From contig NZ_ALWB01000006.1 in the NCBI RefSeq assembly GCF_000332215.1, forward strand, positions 1 through 51,229: a stretch of DNA of 51,229 bases, written 5' to 3'. How positions within the stretch are numbered: position 1 is the first letter of the stretch; every line of letters starts with the position of its first letter. The translations under genes and the position numbers were made by a program. This document shows positions 1 through 8,234 of this stretch, one piece after another. A model generated the notes under the pieces. The model was not told the DNA's origin and ran no database searches. It saw only the letters and a program-made list of their open reading frames with translations. The DNA is from Pseudanabaena biceps PCC 7429. GTDB lineage: Bacteria; Cyanobacteriota; Cyanobacteriia; Pseudanabaenales; Pseudanabaenaceae.

Positions 1-61
1 CGCCCGCGCAGCGGGCGGTATGCTCTTCTAGGTTTTGGTTTTTAATTATGCCGAACTACTC
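1..61. repeat. Hairpin/MITE-like element, 5' end cut by window
   Basis: The window opens inside a GC-rich hairpin: arms CGCCCGC/GCGGGCG around loop GCA, followed by GTATGCTCT. The right flank (GGTTTTGGTTTTTAATTATG, then CC and AACTACT) matches the right flank of the elements at 12951-13055 and 19049-19151. It is therefore the right half of the same dispersed element. Its left half lies outside the window. Confidence 0.75.
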
Positions 62-117
62 AAACTAAAGTTTGATAATATATATTTAATATCTTAGTCA
101 TAAAGGTTTAGTATCCA

Positions 118-381
118 ATGACACAAGCAATTCTTGTTAAGCTTATCAGTCAGATTGAAGAGCTTGAAATAGAAGAGCTTCAAAAGCTGAGTCTGGCAAT
201 CAACGTTCGTCTTAACGCTGTAGACGAGTCGGATAAACTAGCTGGCTTTTACAGTTCCTTACTAACTTCAGGTTTAGTAAGTCAAATAAAACCAATCTAT
301 TCACACCAACAACCTAGACGATCTTTGATCGCAATACAGGGTAATCCTATATCTCAAACAATTATTGAGGATCGTAGTTAA
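118..381 (+). CDS. Putative antitoxin of a PIN-type toxin-antitoxin pair
   Basis: An 87-aa protein whose stop codon (TAA) directly abuts the ATG of the following PIN-domain gene, the usual antitoxin-first arrangement of VapBC-like modules. The N-terminal half is Leu/Glu-rich (VKLISQIEELEIEELQKLS) and looks helical. No clear AbrB or ribbon-helix-helix motif could be read, so the antitoxin role rests on position and size. In such modules the antitoxin binds and inhibits the toxin and usually represses its own promoter. The gene starts about 57 nt after a hairpin element. The immediate upstream sequence is AT-rich and has no strong ribosome-binding site. Confidence 0.6.
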   Translation: MTQAILVKLISQIEELEIEELQKLSLAINVRLNAVDESDKLAGFYSSLLTSGLVSQIKPIYSHQQPRRSLIAIQGNPISQTIIEDRS

Positions 382-846
382 ATGGCTATCTATTTTCTGG
401 ATAGCAGTGCATTAGTTAAGCGTTATATCAGTGAAACTGGCTCTAATTGGGTTTGCAACCTTTTTGATCCTAGTCTAGGTAATCAGTTTTTTATTGCTGC
501 TATTGCAGGCGTAGAAATTGTTTCTGCAATTACGCGGAGAGCAAAAAATGGAAGCATTAATGTTGCAGATGCAATAGCTGTCCGTAATCAGTTCAAGCAA
601 GATTTCCAAACTGAATATCAGATTATTGAAATTTCAGAGAAAATAATTAATTCAGCTATAAATATTGCTGAACTGTATGCTCTGCGTGGTTATGATGCTG
701 TTCAACTTGCTTCAGGGCGTGAATTAAATATTTTATGTATTGCAAATGGTCTGGCTGGGATAAATTTTGTTTCAGCAGACAACTACTTAAATACTGCCGC
801 ATTGGGTGAAGGACTAATTATCGAGAACCCGAATAATTACCCCTAA
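382..846 (+). CDS. PIN-domain ribonuclease, VapC-family toxin
   Basis: A 154-aa protein with the PIN-domain layout: FLDSSALVKRY at the N-terminus with Asp7, Glu45 in GVEIVSAI, Asp105 in YDAVQLA, and Asp133 in SADNYL. These are the four acidic metal-binding positions of the family. VapC proteins are Mg-dependent endoribonucleases that cleave tRNA or rRNA and slow growth when freed from antitoxin. The length is normal (130-155 aa) and all four acidic residues are present, so it looks intact. It is coupled to the 87-aa upstream gene by adjacent stop and start. An attC-like site begins 15 nt after its stop, which would make the pair a typical integron-cassette cargo. Confidence 0.85.
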   Translation: MAIYFLDSSALVKRYISETGSNWVCNLFDPSLGNQFFIAAIAGVEIVSAITRRAKNGSINVADAIAVRNQFKQDFQTEYQIIEISEKIINSAINIAELYALRGYDAVQLASGRELNILCIANGLAGINFVSADNYLNTAALGEGLIIENPNNYP

Positions 847-860
847 CTCTAGCCCAGCCA

Positions 861-945
861 GCACAACACTGCGTTGGAGCCAACCTTTCAAAAGCGATCC
901 TAAAAAACAAAGGTTGACTGAAGCGGCTCAACTATGGCGTTGGAC
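861..945. other. Putative integron attC recombination site
   Basis: Simple and complementary boxes sit in attC order. A left outer box ends in AAC (GCACAAC, 861-867). A left inner box is TGCGTTGGAGCC (870-881). An internal stem is AACCTTT/AAAGGTT. A right inner box is GGCTCAACTATGGC (925-938), and a right outer box is GTTGGAC (939-945), which fits the consensus GTTRRRY. The reverse complement of the left inner box reads GGCTCCAAC. It pairs with GGCTCAAC leaving one unpaired C, the single extrahelical base typical of attC. It sits between the stop of the toxin gene and the start of the next gene. The left outer box matches the consensus less well. No integrase is present in the window. Confidence 0.6.
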
Positions 946-971
946 TTCCAGTTCTTTTTATCGGAGTAACC

Positions 972-1724
972 ATGAACAACATTCAAAGCTTTTCGCTCAA
1001 TTCGGAACAATATGCCAAACATAGACCTCAATACCCCGGTGAGCTTTTTTTATATTTGAGCGAAATTTGCGAACATTGCGATCGCGCTTGGGATTGTGCA
1101 ACAGGAAATGGGCAAGCAGCAATTTCATGTGCAGAATTTTTTTCGCATATTGAAGCAACTGATCTTAGTGTCGAGCAAATTCAAAACTGCATCACACATC
1201 CTAAGATAAACTACAGTGTTTCTCCTGCCGAACATACTCCATTTGAAAACCAGTCATTTGATTTGGTTACGGTAGCTTTAGCAATACACTGGTTTGACCA
1301 AGAAAAGTTTTTTCAAGAAGTGGAACGAGTACTAAAGCCAAAAGGTATTTTAGCTGTTTGGGGTTATGGTCGGTTAGAAATTGAACCCGAAATTGATGAA
1401 GTTACTACTAAGAATTTACTTGAGCCGATCGACCGATTTTGGGCAAGCGGCAATCACCAACTAAGGAATCGCTATCGTGATTTAGTCCTTCCGTTTGATG
1501 AAATTAACATCCAAAACAATTTTTCAATGAAGGTAGAATGGAATTTAGAGCAATTATTAGGGTATTACCGTACTTGGTCTGCGGTGAAACGCTATTCAGT
1601 AGAACTTGGCAACGACCCAGTTGAGCAACTGGAGCTAAAATTGAAAACAATCTGGAATGAGCCTGATACAACTAAATTAGTGCAATGGCCTTTGTTTTTA
1701 AAAGCCAGTAGAAAGTCTGCATAG
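972..1724 (+). CDS. Class I SAM-dependent methyltransferase
   Basis: A 250-aa protein with a Rossmann methyltransferase core. Motif I is DCATGNGQA at residues 41-49, an acidic post-I loop is ATDLSVEQI, and FDLVTVALAIHWF with the following EVERVLKPKG forms the later core strands. The N-terminus contains the YAKHRPQYP motif found in many small bacterial methyltransferases annotated as UbiE/COQ5-like or Methyltransf_11. The acceptor substrate cannot be told. It starts 27 nt after the putative attC site, with CGGAGTAACC as a plausible ribosome-binding region. Proteins of this type are common in integron cassettes, which suits its position. No second attC follows it before the next gene. Confidence 0.85.
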   Translation: MNNIQSFSLNSEQYAKHRPQYPGELFLYLSEICEHCDRAWDCATGNGQAAISCAEFFSHIEATDLSVEQIQNCITHPKINYSVSPAEHTPFENQSFDLVTVALAIHWFDQEKFFQEVERVLKPKGILAVWGYGRLEIEPEIDEVTTKNLLEPIDRFWASGNHQLRNRYRDLVLPFDEINIQNNFSMKVEWNLEQLLGYYRTWSAVKRYSVELGNDPVEQLELKLKTIWNEPDTTKLVQWPLFLKASRKSA

Positions 1725-1802
1725 AGACCATCTTTTGTGCTATATAAGAAGTATTATACAAAGTCTTCACATCTAAATACGCACATACTTTGAGAAATAA
1801 TT

Positions 1803-2651
1803 ATGGTTGCGAGATACTTTAATCCCTATACTGATTTTGGCTTTAAGAAACTGTTCGGCGAAGAAGGCAGTAAGGATTTGCTCATCGATTTTCTCAATCA
1901 ACTTTTACCAATACATCATCAAATTCAACAATTAACATTTAAAAATTCTGAAAATCTTGCCGACACAGTAACAGAGCGCAGAGCCATTTTTGATATTTAC
2001 TGCGAAAGCAAAACTGGCGATAAGTTTATTGTGGAAATGCAAAAAGCGAAAATCAAGTATTTCAAAGATAGAGCCTTATTCTATTCTACATTCCCAATTC
2101 GAGAACAATCAGAAAAAGGTGATTGGAATTTCTATTTATTACCAATCTATTTTATTGCCATATTAGATTTTGAGTACGATGAAAATACCACATCCAAGTT
2201 TAGGCGCGATGTATGTCTCAAAGACCAAGATGGAGATATATTTTTCGATAAATTAAATTTTAAGTTTTTACAAATGCCGCTATTCAACAAACAAGAAAAT
2301 GAACTGGTAACTCACTTCGATAAATGGCTGTATTTTTTAAAGAACCTAGAAAGTTTTAATCACATACCAGCAATACTCAATGAACCAATCTTTCAAAAAG
2401 GATTTGAAATCGCCGAAATATCGCACTTAAATCTAGAGCAGTATGAACAATATAAAAAGAGCTTAGTCCAGTATTTAGAAGTGAAAAACGTATTTGACGC
2501 AGCTTTTGAAGAAGGTGAAAAGGTCGGTATTGAGAAAGGTATTGAGAAGGGTATTGAGAAAGTTGCCAAAGCATTGAAAGAGCAAAATGTAGCCATGGAA
2601 ATTATTGCCGAATCGACTGGGTTATCCTACGAAACTATTAATAGGATTTAA
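1803..2651 (+). CDS. Rpn-family PD-(D/E)XK nuclease (recombination-promoting nuclease / putative transposase family)
   Basis: A 282-aa protein opening with YFNPYTDFGFKKLFGEEGSK, the signature start of the Rpn/PDDEXK_2 family. The core contains Asp64 in IFDIYCE and Glu78-Met-Gln80 in FIVEMQKAK, consistent with the variant catalytic D-(E)-x-Q motif. Rpn proteins are DNA endonucleases that raise RecA-independent recombination in E. coli. Homologues are very abundant in cyanobacteria and are often labelled putative transposases, but no terminal repeats are seen here. The C-terminus carries a short tandem repeat encoding GIEK (about three and a half 12-bp copies at 2524-2562), a hypervariable tail common in this family. 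Function in this host is unknown. Confidence 0.85.
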   Translation: MVARYFNPYTDFGFKKLFGEEGSKDLLIDFLNQLLPIHHQIQQLTFKNSENLADTVTERRAIFDIYCESKTGDKFIVEMQKAKIKYFKDRALFYSTFPIREQSEKGDWNFYLLPIYFIAILDFEYDENTTSKFRRDVCLKDQDGDIFFDKLNFKFLQMPLFNKQENELVTHFDKWLYFLKNLESFNHIPAILNEPIFQKGFEIAEISHLNLEQYEQYKKSLVQYLEVKNVFDAAFEEGEKVGIEKGIEKGIEKVAKALKEQNVAMEIIAESTGLSYETINRI

Positions 2652-2914
2652 GCCAAGCTTTTTTCATGTCCTCTTTCATAGCCATATCCTCATTCGCGAT
2701 CGCATTTTCTACTTACCATTGCCATAACACGATCTCTGCATCTTAACTGCTAGACGGGCAAGCGATAGCGATCGCTAGTAGGCTCATTAATTAATCCCTT
2801 TTTTCTGAATATTTGTAACGTAGCTAACTTGACTAAATCTATAATCATGCCAGAAGATGTTTGTCTATCTATTATTTAGATTATCTAACAATTAGTCTCG
2901 TAAAAACTATCCGC

Positions 2915-4198
2915 ATGGCAAAAAGAGCAATGGGCTGGTTCAATTTTAATGTGGATCTGCCAGCATTTAGATCGCGTAACTATCGACTCTACTTTGCTGG
3001 TCAAAGCTTATCGATGACGGGTAGCTTTATGACCCAAGTTGCCGTTCTCTGGCTGATTTACAAGGTCACAGATTCAGCGTTATTACTGGGTATAGCAGGA
3101 TTTTTTGGGCAGTTGCCCGTATTTCTCCTCGCTCCTGTCTCAGGTATTCTTGCCGATCGCTACGATCGCAAATACTTGATGATTTTGTTGCAGATATTTG
3201 GGATTTCGATCTCGATCGCCTTGATGGTTACTAGCTTTTTGGGATGGGCGAATTTCTGGGTCTTGCTATTATTAGGAACCCTTGGAGGTGTGCTTAAGGG
3301 CTTAGATGTGCCGATTCGCCATGCTTTTGTGACAGATATTGTCAATCGCGAAGAAATGAATAGCGCAATCTCGCTCAACTATGCGTTTCTGAATACGGCG
3401 CGGCTATTAGGTCCTGCGATGGGCGGAATTGCGATCGCTTCAGTTGGTGCGGGGTTCTGTTTCCTCTATGACAGCGTCAGTTACATCGCTGTATTAGCTG
3501 CCCTATTTGCGATGCGGATCGCTCCTCGTAAAATCGAATCCCACAAAAAGCATCCTTGGCAAAATCTAAAGGAAGGATTCAAATACGCTTATAAGGTTGT
3601 CCCCATTCGTTCTCTATTGCTACTACTAGCTTTGGCAAGCCTGATTAATATGTCCTATGCTACCTTGCTACCAATTTTCTCCGTACAGGTTTTCCAAGGG
3701 GATGCTGCGACAATGGGATTTTTAACTGCGGCTTCGGCTTTAGGGGCAGTCTTTGCCTGTCTCTATCTCAGCTTCCGTAAAGGGATTCAGGGGCTACATC
3801 GATTAATTGCTTTCTGTCCTGCCAGTTTAGGAATTGCCATGATTGTCTTCTCACTTTCCCATGTATTTTGGCTTTCAGTAGCAGCATTAACAGTGGTGGG
3901 ATTTAGCTCTACGCTTCAGGTTGCCGCTAGTAACACTGTCATTCAGCATGGTGTGGAAGAATCAAAGAGGGGAAGAGTGATGAGCTTCTATACGATGTGC
4001 TTTATGGGTATGTCACCTTTTGGGAACTTGATTTTGGGGACTTCCGCAAATGCGATCGGGGCGCAAAATACGCTGATTATAGGCGGTGCGGTTTGCATTG
4101 TCGGCTCTCTTTTATTTGTGAAGTTCTTACCTGCGATCGCTGCATGGGTCACAGCAGGTGTACAAGAGCATCATTCAGTTTCTGCACAGGCGCAGTAG
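2915..4198 (+). CDS. MFS transporter, MFS_3/EntS-like (paralogue 1 of 3)
   Basis: Twelve hydrophobic segments can be followed through the protein. The loop between helices 2 and 3 reads GILADRYDRKYLM, the major-facilitator motif A. The second half contains SKRGRVMSFYTM, the matching loop shared with the two paralogues in this window. MFS_3-type proteins (enterobactin exporter and macrolide-efflux relatives) are drug/proton antiporters that export small molecules across the inner membrane. The frame is open from a TTG at 2861. I prefer ATG 2915 (MAKRAMGWFNFNV) because the extra 18 residues are not typical, although ribosome-binding signals are weak for both. A second transporter of the same family follows 12 nt downstream. 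Confidence 0.85.
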   Translation: MAKRAMGWFNFNVDLPAFRSRNYRLYFAGQSLSMTGSFMTQVAVLWLIYKVTDSALLLGIAGFFGQLPVFLLAPVSGILADRYDRKYLMILLQIFGISISIALMVTSFLGWANFWVLLLLGTLGGVLKGLDVPIRHAFVTDIVNREEMNSAISLNYAFLNTARLLGPAMGGIAIASVGAGFCFLYDSVSYIAVLAALFAMRIAPRKIESHKKHPWQNLKEGFKYAYKVVPIRSLLLLLALASLINMSYATLLPIFSVQVFQGDAATMGFLTAASALGAVFACLYLSFRKGIQGLHRLIAFCPASLGIAMIVFSLSHVFWLSVAALTVVGFSSTLQVAASNTVIQHGVEESKRGRVMSFYTMCFMGMSPFGNLILGTSANAIGAQNTLIIGGAVCIVGSLLFVKFLPAIAAWVTAGVQEHHSVSAQAQ

Positions 4199-4210
4199 GA
4201 GGGACAACAG

Positions 4211-5608
4211 ATGGATATGGAAAATCCCAAACGGCGATCGCACCTACATAAGGTGAATTTGCATCATATTGATCAATTACCTACAGAAAGCGAAGCATCA
4301 CAGAATCCTCTTACCAATTCCATCACCAATAGCATCACTAATAATATTTACAAAAGTTTTCCTGCCTTCAAATCCCGTAATTTTCGCCTCTATATCATCG
4401 GTCAGGTGTTCTCTTTATCGGGAACCTTCATGACGCAGATGGCGATTCCTTGGTTGATTTACGATCTAACCAAATCCCCTTGGTTGCTGGGTTTATCAGG
4501 CTTTTTAGGGTTTCTGCCATCTTTAGTTCTGATTCCTTTTTCGGGAGTGCTTAGCGATCGCTGGGATCGTCAAGACCTCTTAAAACTAGTGCAGATTCTC
4601 GGTATTAGCGTATCGGCAACCCTGACTCTAGTCACTGCTTTGGAGTTAGCCGAATTCTGGTCATTATTAATTCTCAGCATTCTCGGCGGTGTTCTCAAGG
4701 GGTTAGATATGCCTGTGCGTCATGCCTTTGTCGTAGAAATGGTGGAGGATCGGCAGGATTTAAGCAATGCGATCGCCATTAATTCGACAATGCTTGCCTG
4801 TTCGCGCTTAATGGGACCTGCGATCGGTGGTCTACTGCTGGCGACTGTGGGTGTGAAGTTCTGTTTTCTCTATGACACCATCAGTTATGTCGCCGCAATT
4901 TGGGCGTTAGCAGTGATGACCCTTCCCGCTAGTAAACCGATGCAAATCTCACAGAGGATTAGCACTTGGAAGCGCTTGCAGGAAGGATTTAATTATGTTG
5001 CTGACTTTCTGCCCGTGAAGGCGATTATCTTGCTATTGGCTTTGCAAGGCATCTTCGGATTTGCCCATGTGGTGCTATTACCGATCTACGCTGCCGAAAT
5101 TCTCCAAGGTGGCGAAAAGATTTTGGGCTGGTTAAGTGCGGCTCCTGCTTTCGGAGCAATTCTTTCCTCAATTTATCTCAGCCAACGTCGCCAAGTGGCA
5201 GGTTTAGAGCGATTGATTGCCCTTTGTCCATTTTCTATTGGGCTATGTGCGATCGCCTATGCCTTCTCGACCGTTCTCTGGATTTCTCTACCTTTACTCG
5301 TAATCATGGGAGGTATTTCCACTTTGCATATTTCCTGTAGTAATACTGTGATTCAAACTATTGTCGATGACAGTAAACGCGGCAGGGTAATGAGTTTCTA
5401 TTCCCTTTCGCTAATTGGGATGTTGCCAATCTGTAATCTATTTACAGGAACTCTTGCCCATTGGCTCGGTGCGCCCAATACTTTGCTAGTTACTGGCAGT
5501 ATCTGTATTCTCGCTTCGGCTTGGTTTTGGCGACAGTTACCGCTAATTTCTAAGTCGATTCTCAATGCAATGCACTCGATTAATAAAGCTGAGAAAGCTG
5601 TGGCTTAA
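4211..5608 (+). CDS. MFS transporter, MFS_3/EntS-like (paralogue 2 of 3)
   Basis: A 465-aa membrane protein with a roughly 50-residue polar N-terminal extension before the first helix, containing a TNSITNSITNN run. Motif A is GVLSDRWDRQDLL and the C-half loop is SKRGRVMSFYSL. FRLYIIGQVFSLSGTFMTQM aligns closely with YRLYFAGQSLSMTGSFMTQV of the upstream gene, so the two arose by tandem duplication. It begins 12 nt after that gene and is preceded by AGGAGGGAC (4197-4205), a good ribosome-binding site, so the pair is very likely co-transcribed. It probably exports a small molecule; the substrate is unknown. The downstream intergenic region holds a C/G-run palindromic repeat. Confidence 0.85.
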   Translation: MDMENPKRRSHLHKVNLHHIDQLPTESEASQNPLTNSITNSITNNIYKSFPAFKSRNFRLYIIGQVFSLSGTFMTQMAIPWLIYDLTKSPWLLGLSGFLGFLPSLVLIPFSGVLSDRWDRQDLLKLVQILGISVSATLTLVTALELAEFWSLLILSILGGVLKGLDMPVRHAFVVEMVEDRQDLSNAIAINSTMLACSRLMGPAIGGLLLATVGVKFCFLYDTISYVAAIWALAVMTLPASKPMQISQRISTWKRLQEGFNYVADFLPVKAIILLLALQGIFGFAHVVLLPIYAAEILQGGEKILGWLSAAPAFGAILSSIYLSQRRQVAGLERLIALCPFSIGLCAIAYAFSTVLWISLPLLVIMGGISTLHISCSNTVIQTIVDDSKRGRVMSFYSLSLIGMLPICNLFTGTLAHWLGAPNTLLVTGSICILASAWFWRQLPLISKSILNAMHSINKAEKAVA

Positions 5609-5613
5609 TCGAA

Positions 5614-5690
5614 GAGCCCCCCCTAAATCCCCTTTATAAAGGGGGACTTAAATTCTTCTCCCCCCTGTATAAGGGGGGTTGGGGGGGATC
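5614..5690. repeat. C/G-run palindromic dispersed repeat, copy 1
   Basis: An imperfect double palindrome built from runs of C and G: CCCCCCC, CTTTATAAAGGGGG, TTCTCCCCCC, AAGGGGGG and a final GGGGGGGATC. The same layout recurs at 6423-6502 and 30818-30892. It would fold into two stacked hairpins as RNA. Similar repeats are scattered in many cyanobacterial genomes. It could act as a transcription terminator after the MFS pair. Confidence 0.7.
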
Positions 5691-5741
5691 TAAAATCTCT
5701 AAATTTTATACCAAATTTCAAAATTAAAGGAACCAAATATC

Positions 5742-6416
5742 ATGGCTAAAGACTGGTTTGCATGGCACGATCTTTACAACTCTCAGGAACTTTTACAACA
5801 ACGATTAGCGATCGTTCAGAAATACATCTCTGACAGCCTTGATGCTGCCCCCGCAGGAACGATTCAAGTTGTCAGTGCTTGTTCGGGCGATGGACGCGAT
5901 TTATTGGGGGTTTTGGAAACTCATCCCCGTGCTAAAGATGTCAGAGCGCGGTTAGTGGAACTCGATCCTAAATTGGTCGAACGTGGCAAAGAGGCGATCG
6001 CCAAATTAGGACTCACCGATCAGATTGAATTCATCAACGGTGATGCCACCCTTACCGCTAATTTTGCGGGTCATGTTCCTGCGGATGTGATCATTGTTGC
6101 AGGTATTTTTGGCAATTTGCCCAATGAAGAAGTTCTCCAAAAACTGATTCGCAATCTTACCTACTTTGCAAAAACGGGTGCTTTTGCGATCTGGACTAGA
6201 GGGGAGCGTGATGGATTTCGTTATTCTGAACGAGTGAGAGCTATTTTTCAAGAAAACAATTTTTCTGAAGCAGATTTCCAGCTAACCGCTACAGGCAATA
6301 TGGCAGTTGGTCGTCACCGCTTTGATAGTCAAACTATTTCCGAACCTCTTGATGAGCATTTCTTCGAGTTTACAGGAACTCCTGAAAAGGCTGGGTTGCT
6401 CGTCTCTACGCCTTAG
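5742..6416 (+). CDS. Class I SAM-dependent methyltransferase
   Basis: A 224-aa protein with SAM-binding motif I VVSACSGDGRDLL at residues 43-55, an acidic ribose-binding loop VELDPKLVERG (72-82), a motif II-like stretch FINGDAT and PADVIIVAGIFGN further on. A clear ribosome-binding site AAAGGAA (5726-5732) lies 9 nt before the ATG. It matches an uncharacterised methyltransferase family rather than one with a known substrate. It is bracketed on both sides by copies of the same C/G-run palindrome (5614-5690 and 6423-6502). It stands between the MFS pair and the flavoprotein operon, all on the + strand. Modification of a metabolite handled by the neighbouring transporters and oxidoreductase is possible but is only an inference. 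Confidence 0.8.
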   Translation: MAKDWFAWHDLYNSQELLQQRLAIVQKYISDSLDAAPAGTIQVVSACSGDGRDLLGVLETHPRAKDVRARLVELDPKLVERGKEAIAKLGLTDQIEFINGDATLTANFAGHVPADVIIVAGIFGNLPNEEVLQKLIRNLTYFAKTGAFAIWTRGERDGFRYSERVRAIFQENNFSEADFQLTATGNMAVGRHRFDSQTISEPLDEHFFEFTGTPEKAGLLVSTP

Positions 6417-6422
6417 ATTAAC

Positions 6423-6502
6423 GATCCCCCCAGCCCCCCCTTTACAAGGGGGGAGAATATTCTTTTCTGCTTCCCCCTTGTAAAGGAGGATTGAGGGTGA
6501 TC
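6423..6502. repeat. C/G-run palindromic dispersed repeat, copy 2
   Basis: Starts GATCCCCCC and ends GGGTGATC, with internal CCCTTTACAAGGGG and CCCCCTTGTAAAGG hairpin halves. It is a sister of the repeats at 5614-5690 and 30818-30892. It lies between the methyltransferase stop and the flavoprotein operon and may serve as a terminator. Confidence 0.75.
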
Positions 6503-6581
6503 TAAGACTTGAAACGCAGATAGATAGCGAAGGGTCTAAATAGCATCAATTCTTAAATCTCAAACGAAAAAGGAAACAAAA

Positions 6582-8234
6582 ATGTGTATTGAAAGAGAAA
6601 TAGAACTTCAGTTAACCGCTGATGTCTTGGTAATTGGTGGAGGTCCCGCCGCCGCATGGTCGGCATGGTCAGCCGCCGTGCATGGTGCAAAGGTAATCAT
6701 TGCCGATAAAGGATTCTTAGGAACCAGTGGAGCTGCCGCCGCTAGTGGTAATGGCGTAATGGCTCCTACGCCAGACAATTGGGAAAAGGCTAAATGGGAT
6801 CGCTATCGCTCCACTCAAACCTTAGGTAACATTCACTGGATCGAGCGTGTGATTGAGAAAGCGTGGCTGAGTATGCCCCTCGTGGAAGAATGGGGTTATA
6901 ACTTCCCTAAAGAGAATGGAGAATCGGTGCGTCAGAGCTACTATGGTCCCGAATATATGCGCGTCCTTCGCAAGAATCTTCTGAAAGTAGGCGTACAGAT
7001 TCTCGATCAAAGCCCTGCTTTAGAACTACTCTTAGCAGAAGATGGTTCCGTTGCAGGGGCGAGAGGTGTACAGCGTCAGCACAATCGCCATTACACCGTT
7101 CGCGCAGGAGCCGTCGTTCTCGCCAATGGAGGCTGTGCTTACTTGAGCAAAGTACTCGGCTGCAATACCAATACAGGCGATGGCTTATTAATGGCAGTAG
7201 AAGCTGGCGGCGAACTCTCTAGCATGGAAGCTTCCAGTCATTACGCAATTTCTACCGCCTTCAATGCTACCGTCACCAGAGGCGTTCCCTTTGGTTGGGC
7301 AAGCTTTACCGATGAGGCAGGTAATGATTTAGGCGGTTATATCAATGGTCGTCGCGATCCTCTCTTTCTGCCTACGGCGCTCTTGAAAGGGCCCGTTTAC
7401 GCGAGACTCGATCGCGCTACCGATGAAGTAAAAGCAGTCATTGAAAAATCCCATTTCATTGCCTATTTACCCTACAAGAAGGCAAATATCGATCCCTATA
7501 CAGAACGAGTGCCTGTGACCTTACTATTGGAAGGAACAGTACGCGGCACGGGTGGCATCAGACTCGTAGATGAAACCTGTGCTACCAAAGTAGCAGGACT
7601 TTACGCCGCAGGCGATGCTGCTTCCCGTGAATTTCTAGCTGGTTTAGCCTCTGGTGGAGGTGGACCTAACGCAGCTTGGGCAATTTCCACAGGGCAATGG
7701 GCCGGAGCAGGAGCTGCCGTCTTTGCGCTGAGTTTGGGCGCTCATGCCAATGAACGAAAAGCCTATCCTGCGGGACAAGCGGGACTGCGATCGCATTCAT
7801 CTTCTTCCGAAAAATTCGATAGTGAGGCGATCATCAAGGGTGTCCAAGATGAAGTATTTCCCCTCGATAAAAACTTCTTCCGTTCTGAACAAGGGCTGTT
7901 AGATTCTCTCTCGAAATTAGAGAAGCTATGGGAACAGTTGCAAGCCAATCCTCAACAAGACACCGTGCGCGATGTGGAATTCTCGCGTCGAGCTGCTTCT
8001 CTCACCGCAGTCGCCAGATGGGGCTATTTCAGCGCTTTACATCGTAAGGAAACTCGTGGTGGACATATTCGCACCGACTATACGGAAACCGATCCCAATC
8101 AGCGCTATTACCAAGCCACGGGCGGTTTAGATCGCCTCTGGGTTAGACGTGACTGGATTACGGAAGCGATCACCACACCACCCAATTCAACGCCTACCGC
8201 AACCACCAAAATCCCTTCAGGAGTCGCATCATGA
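6582..8234 (+). CDS. FAD-dependent oxidoreductase, fumarate reductase/AprA-like flavoprotein
   Basis: A 550-aa protein with an N-terminal dinucleotide-binding motif VLVIGGGPAAAWSAWS (residues 15-30), a FLGTSGAAAASGNG flavin loop, GTGGIRLV then TKVAGLYAAGDAA near the end of the FAD domain, and a C-terminal RKETRGGHIRTDY segment like the succinate dehydrogenase/fumarate reductase C domain. It belongs with flavoproteins of the fumarate reductase / adenylylsulfate reductase alpha (AprA) superfamily. The next gene is a two-cluster ferredoxin overlapping by ATGA, the same pairing as AprA-AprB, so the pair probably forms a heterodimeric redox enzyme. A strong AGGAAA site sits 5 nt before ATG 6582. 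Sulfate-uptake genes follow, which favours a sulfur substrate, but true dissimilatory APS reductase is not implied. Confidence 0.8.
   Translation: MCIEREIELQLTADVLVIGGGPAAAWSAWSAAVHGAKVIIADKGFLGTSGAAAASGNGVMAPTPDNWEKAKWDRYRSTQTLGNIHWIERVIEKAWLSMPLVEEWGYNFPKENGESVRQSYYGPEYMRVLRKNLLKVGVQILDQSPALELLLAEDGSVAGARGVQRQHNRHYTVRAGAVVLANGGCAYLSKVLGCNTNTGDGLLMAVEAGGELSSMEASSHYAISTAFNATVTRGVPFGWASFTDEAGNDLGGYINGRRDPLFLPTALLKGPVYARLDRATDEVKAVIEKSHFIAYLPYKKANIDPYTERVPVTLLLEGTVRGTGGIRLVDETCATKVAGLYAAGDAASREFLAGLASGGGGPNAAWAISTGQWAGAGAAVFALSLGAHANERKAYPAGQAGLRSHSSSSEKFDSEAIIKGVQDEVFPLDKNFFRSEQGLLDSLSKLEKLWEQLQANPQQDTVRDVEFSRRAASLTAVARWGYFSALHRKETRGGHIRTDYTETDPNQRYYQATGGLDRLWVRRDWITEAITTPPNSTPTATTKIPSGVAS

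Noticed and set aside
1803-2651. Active transposon, from the putative-transposase label of Rpn proteins
   Set aside because: Rpn proteins are nucleases of the PD-(D/E)XK fold. No terminal inverted repeats or target duplications flank the gene.
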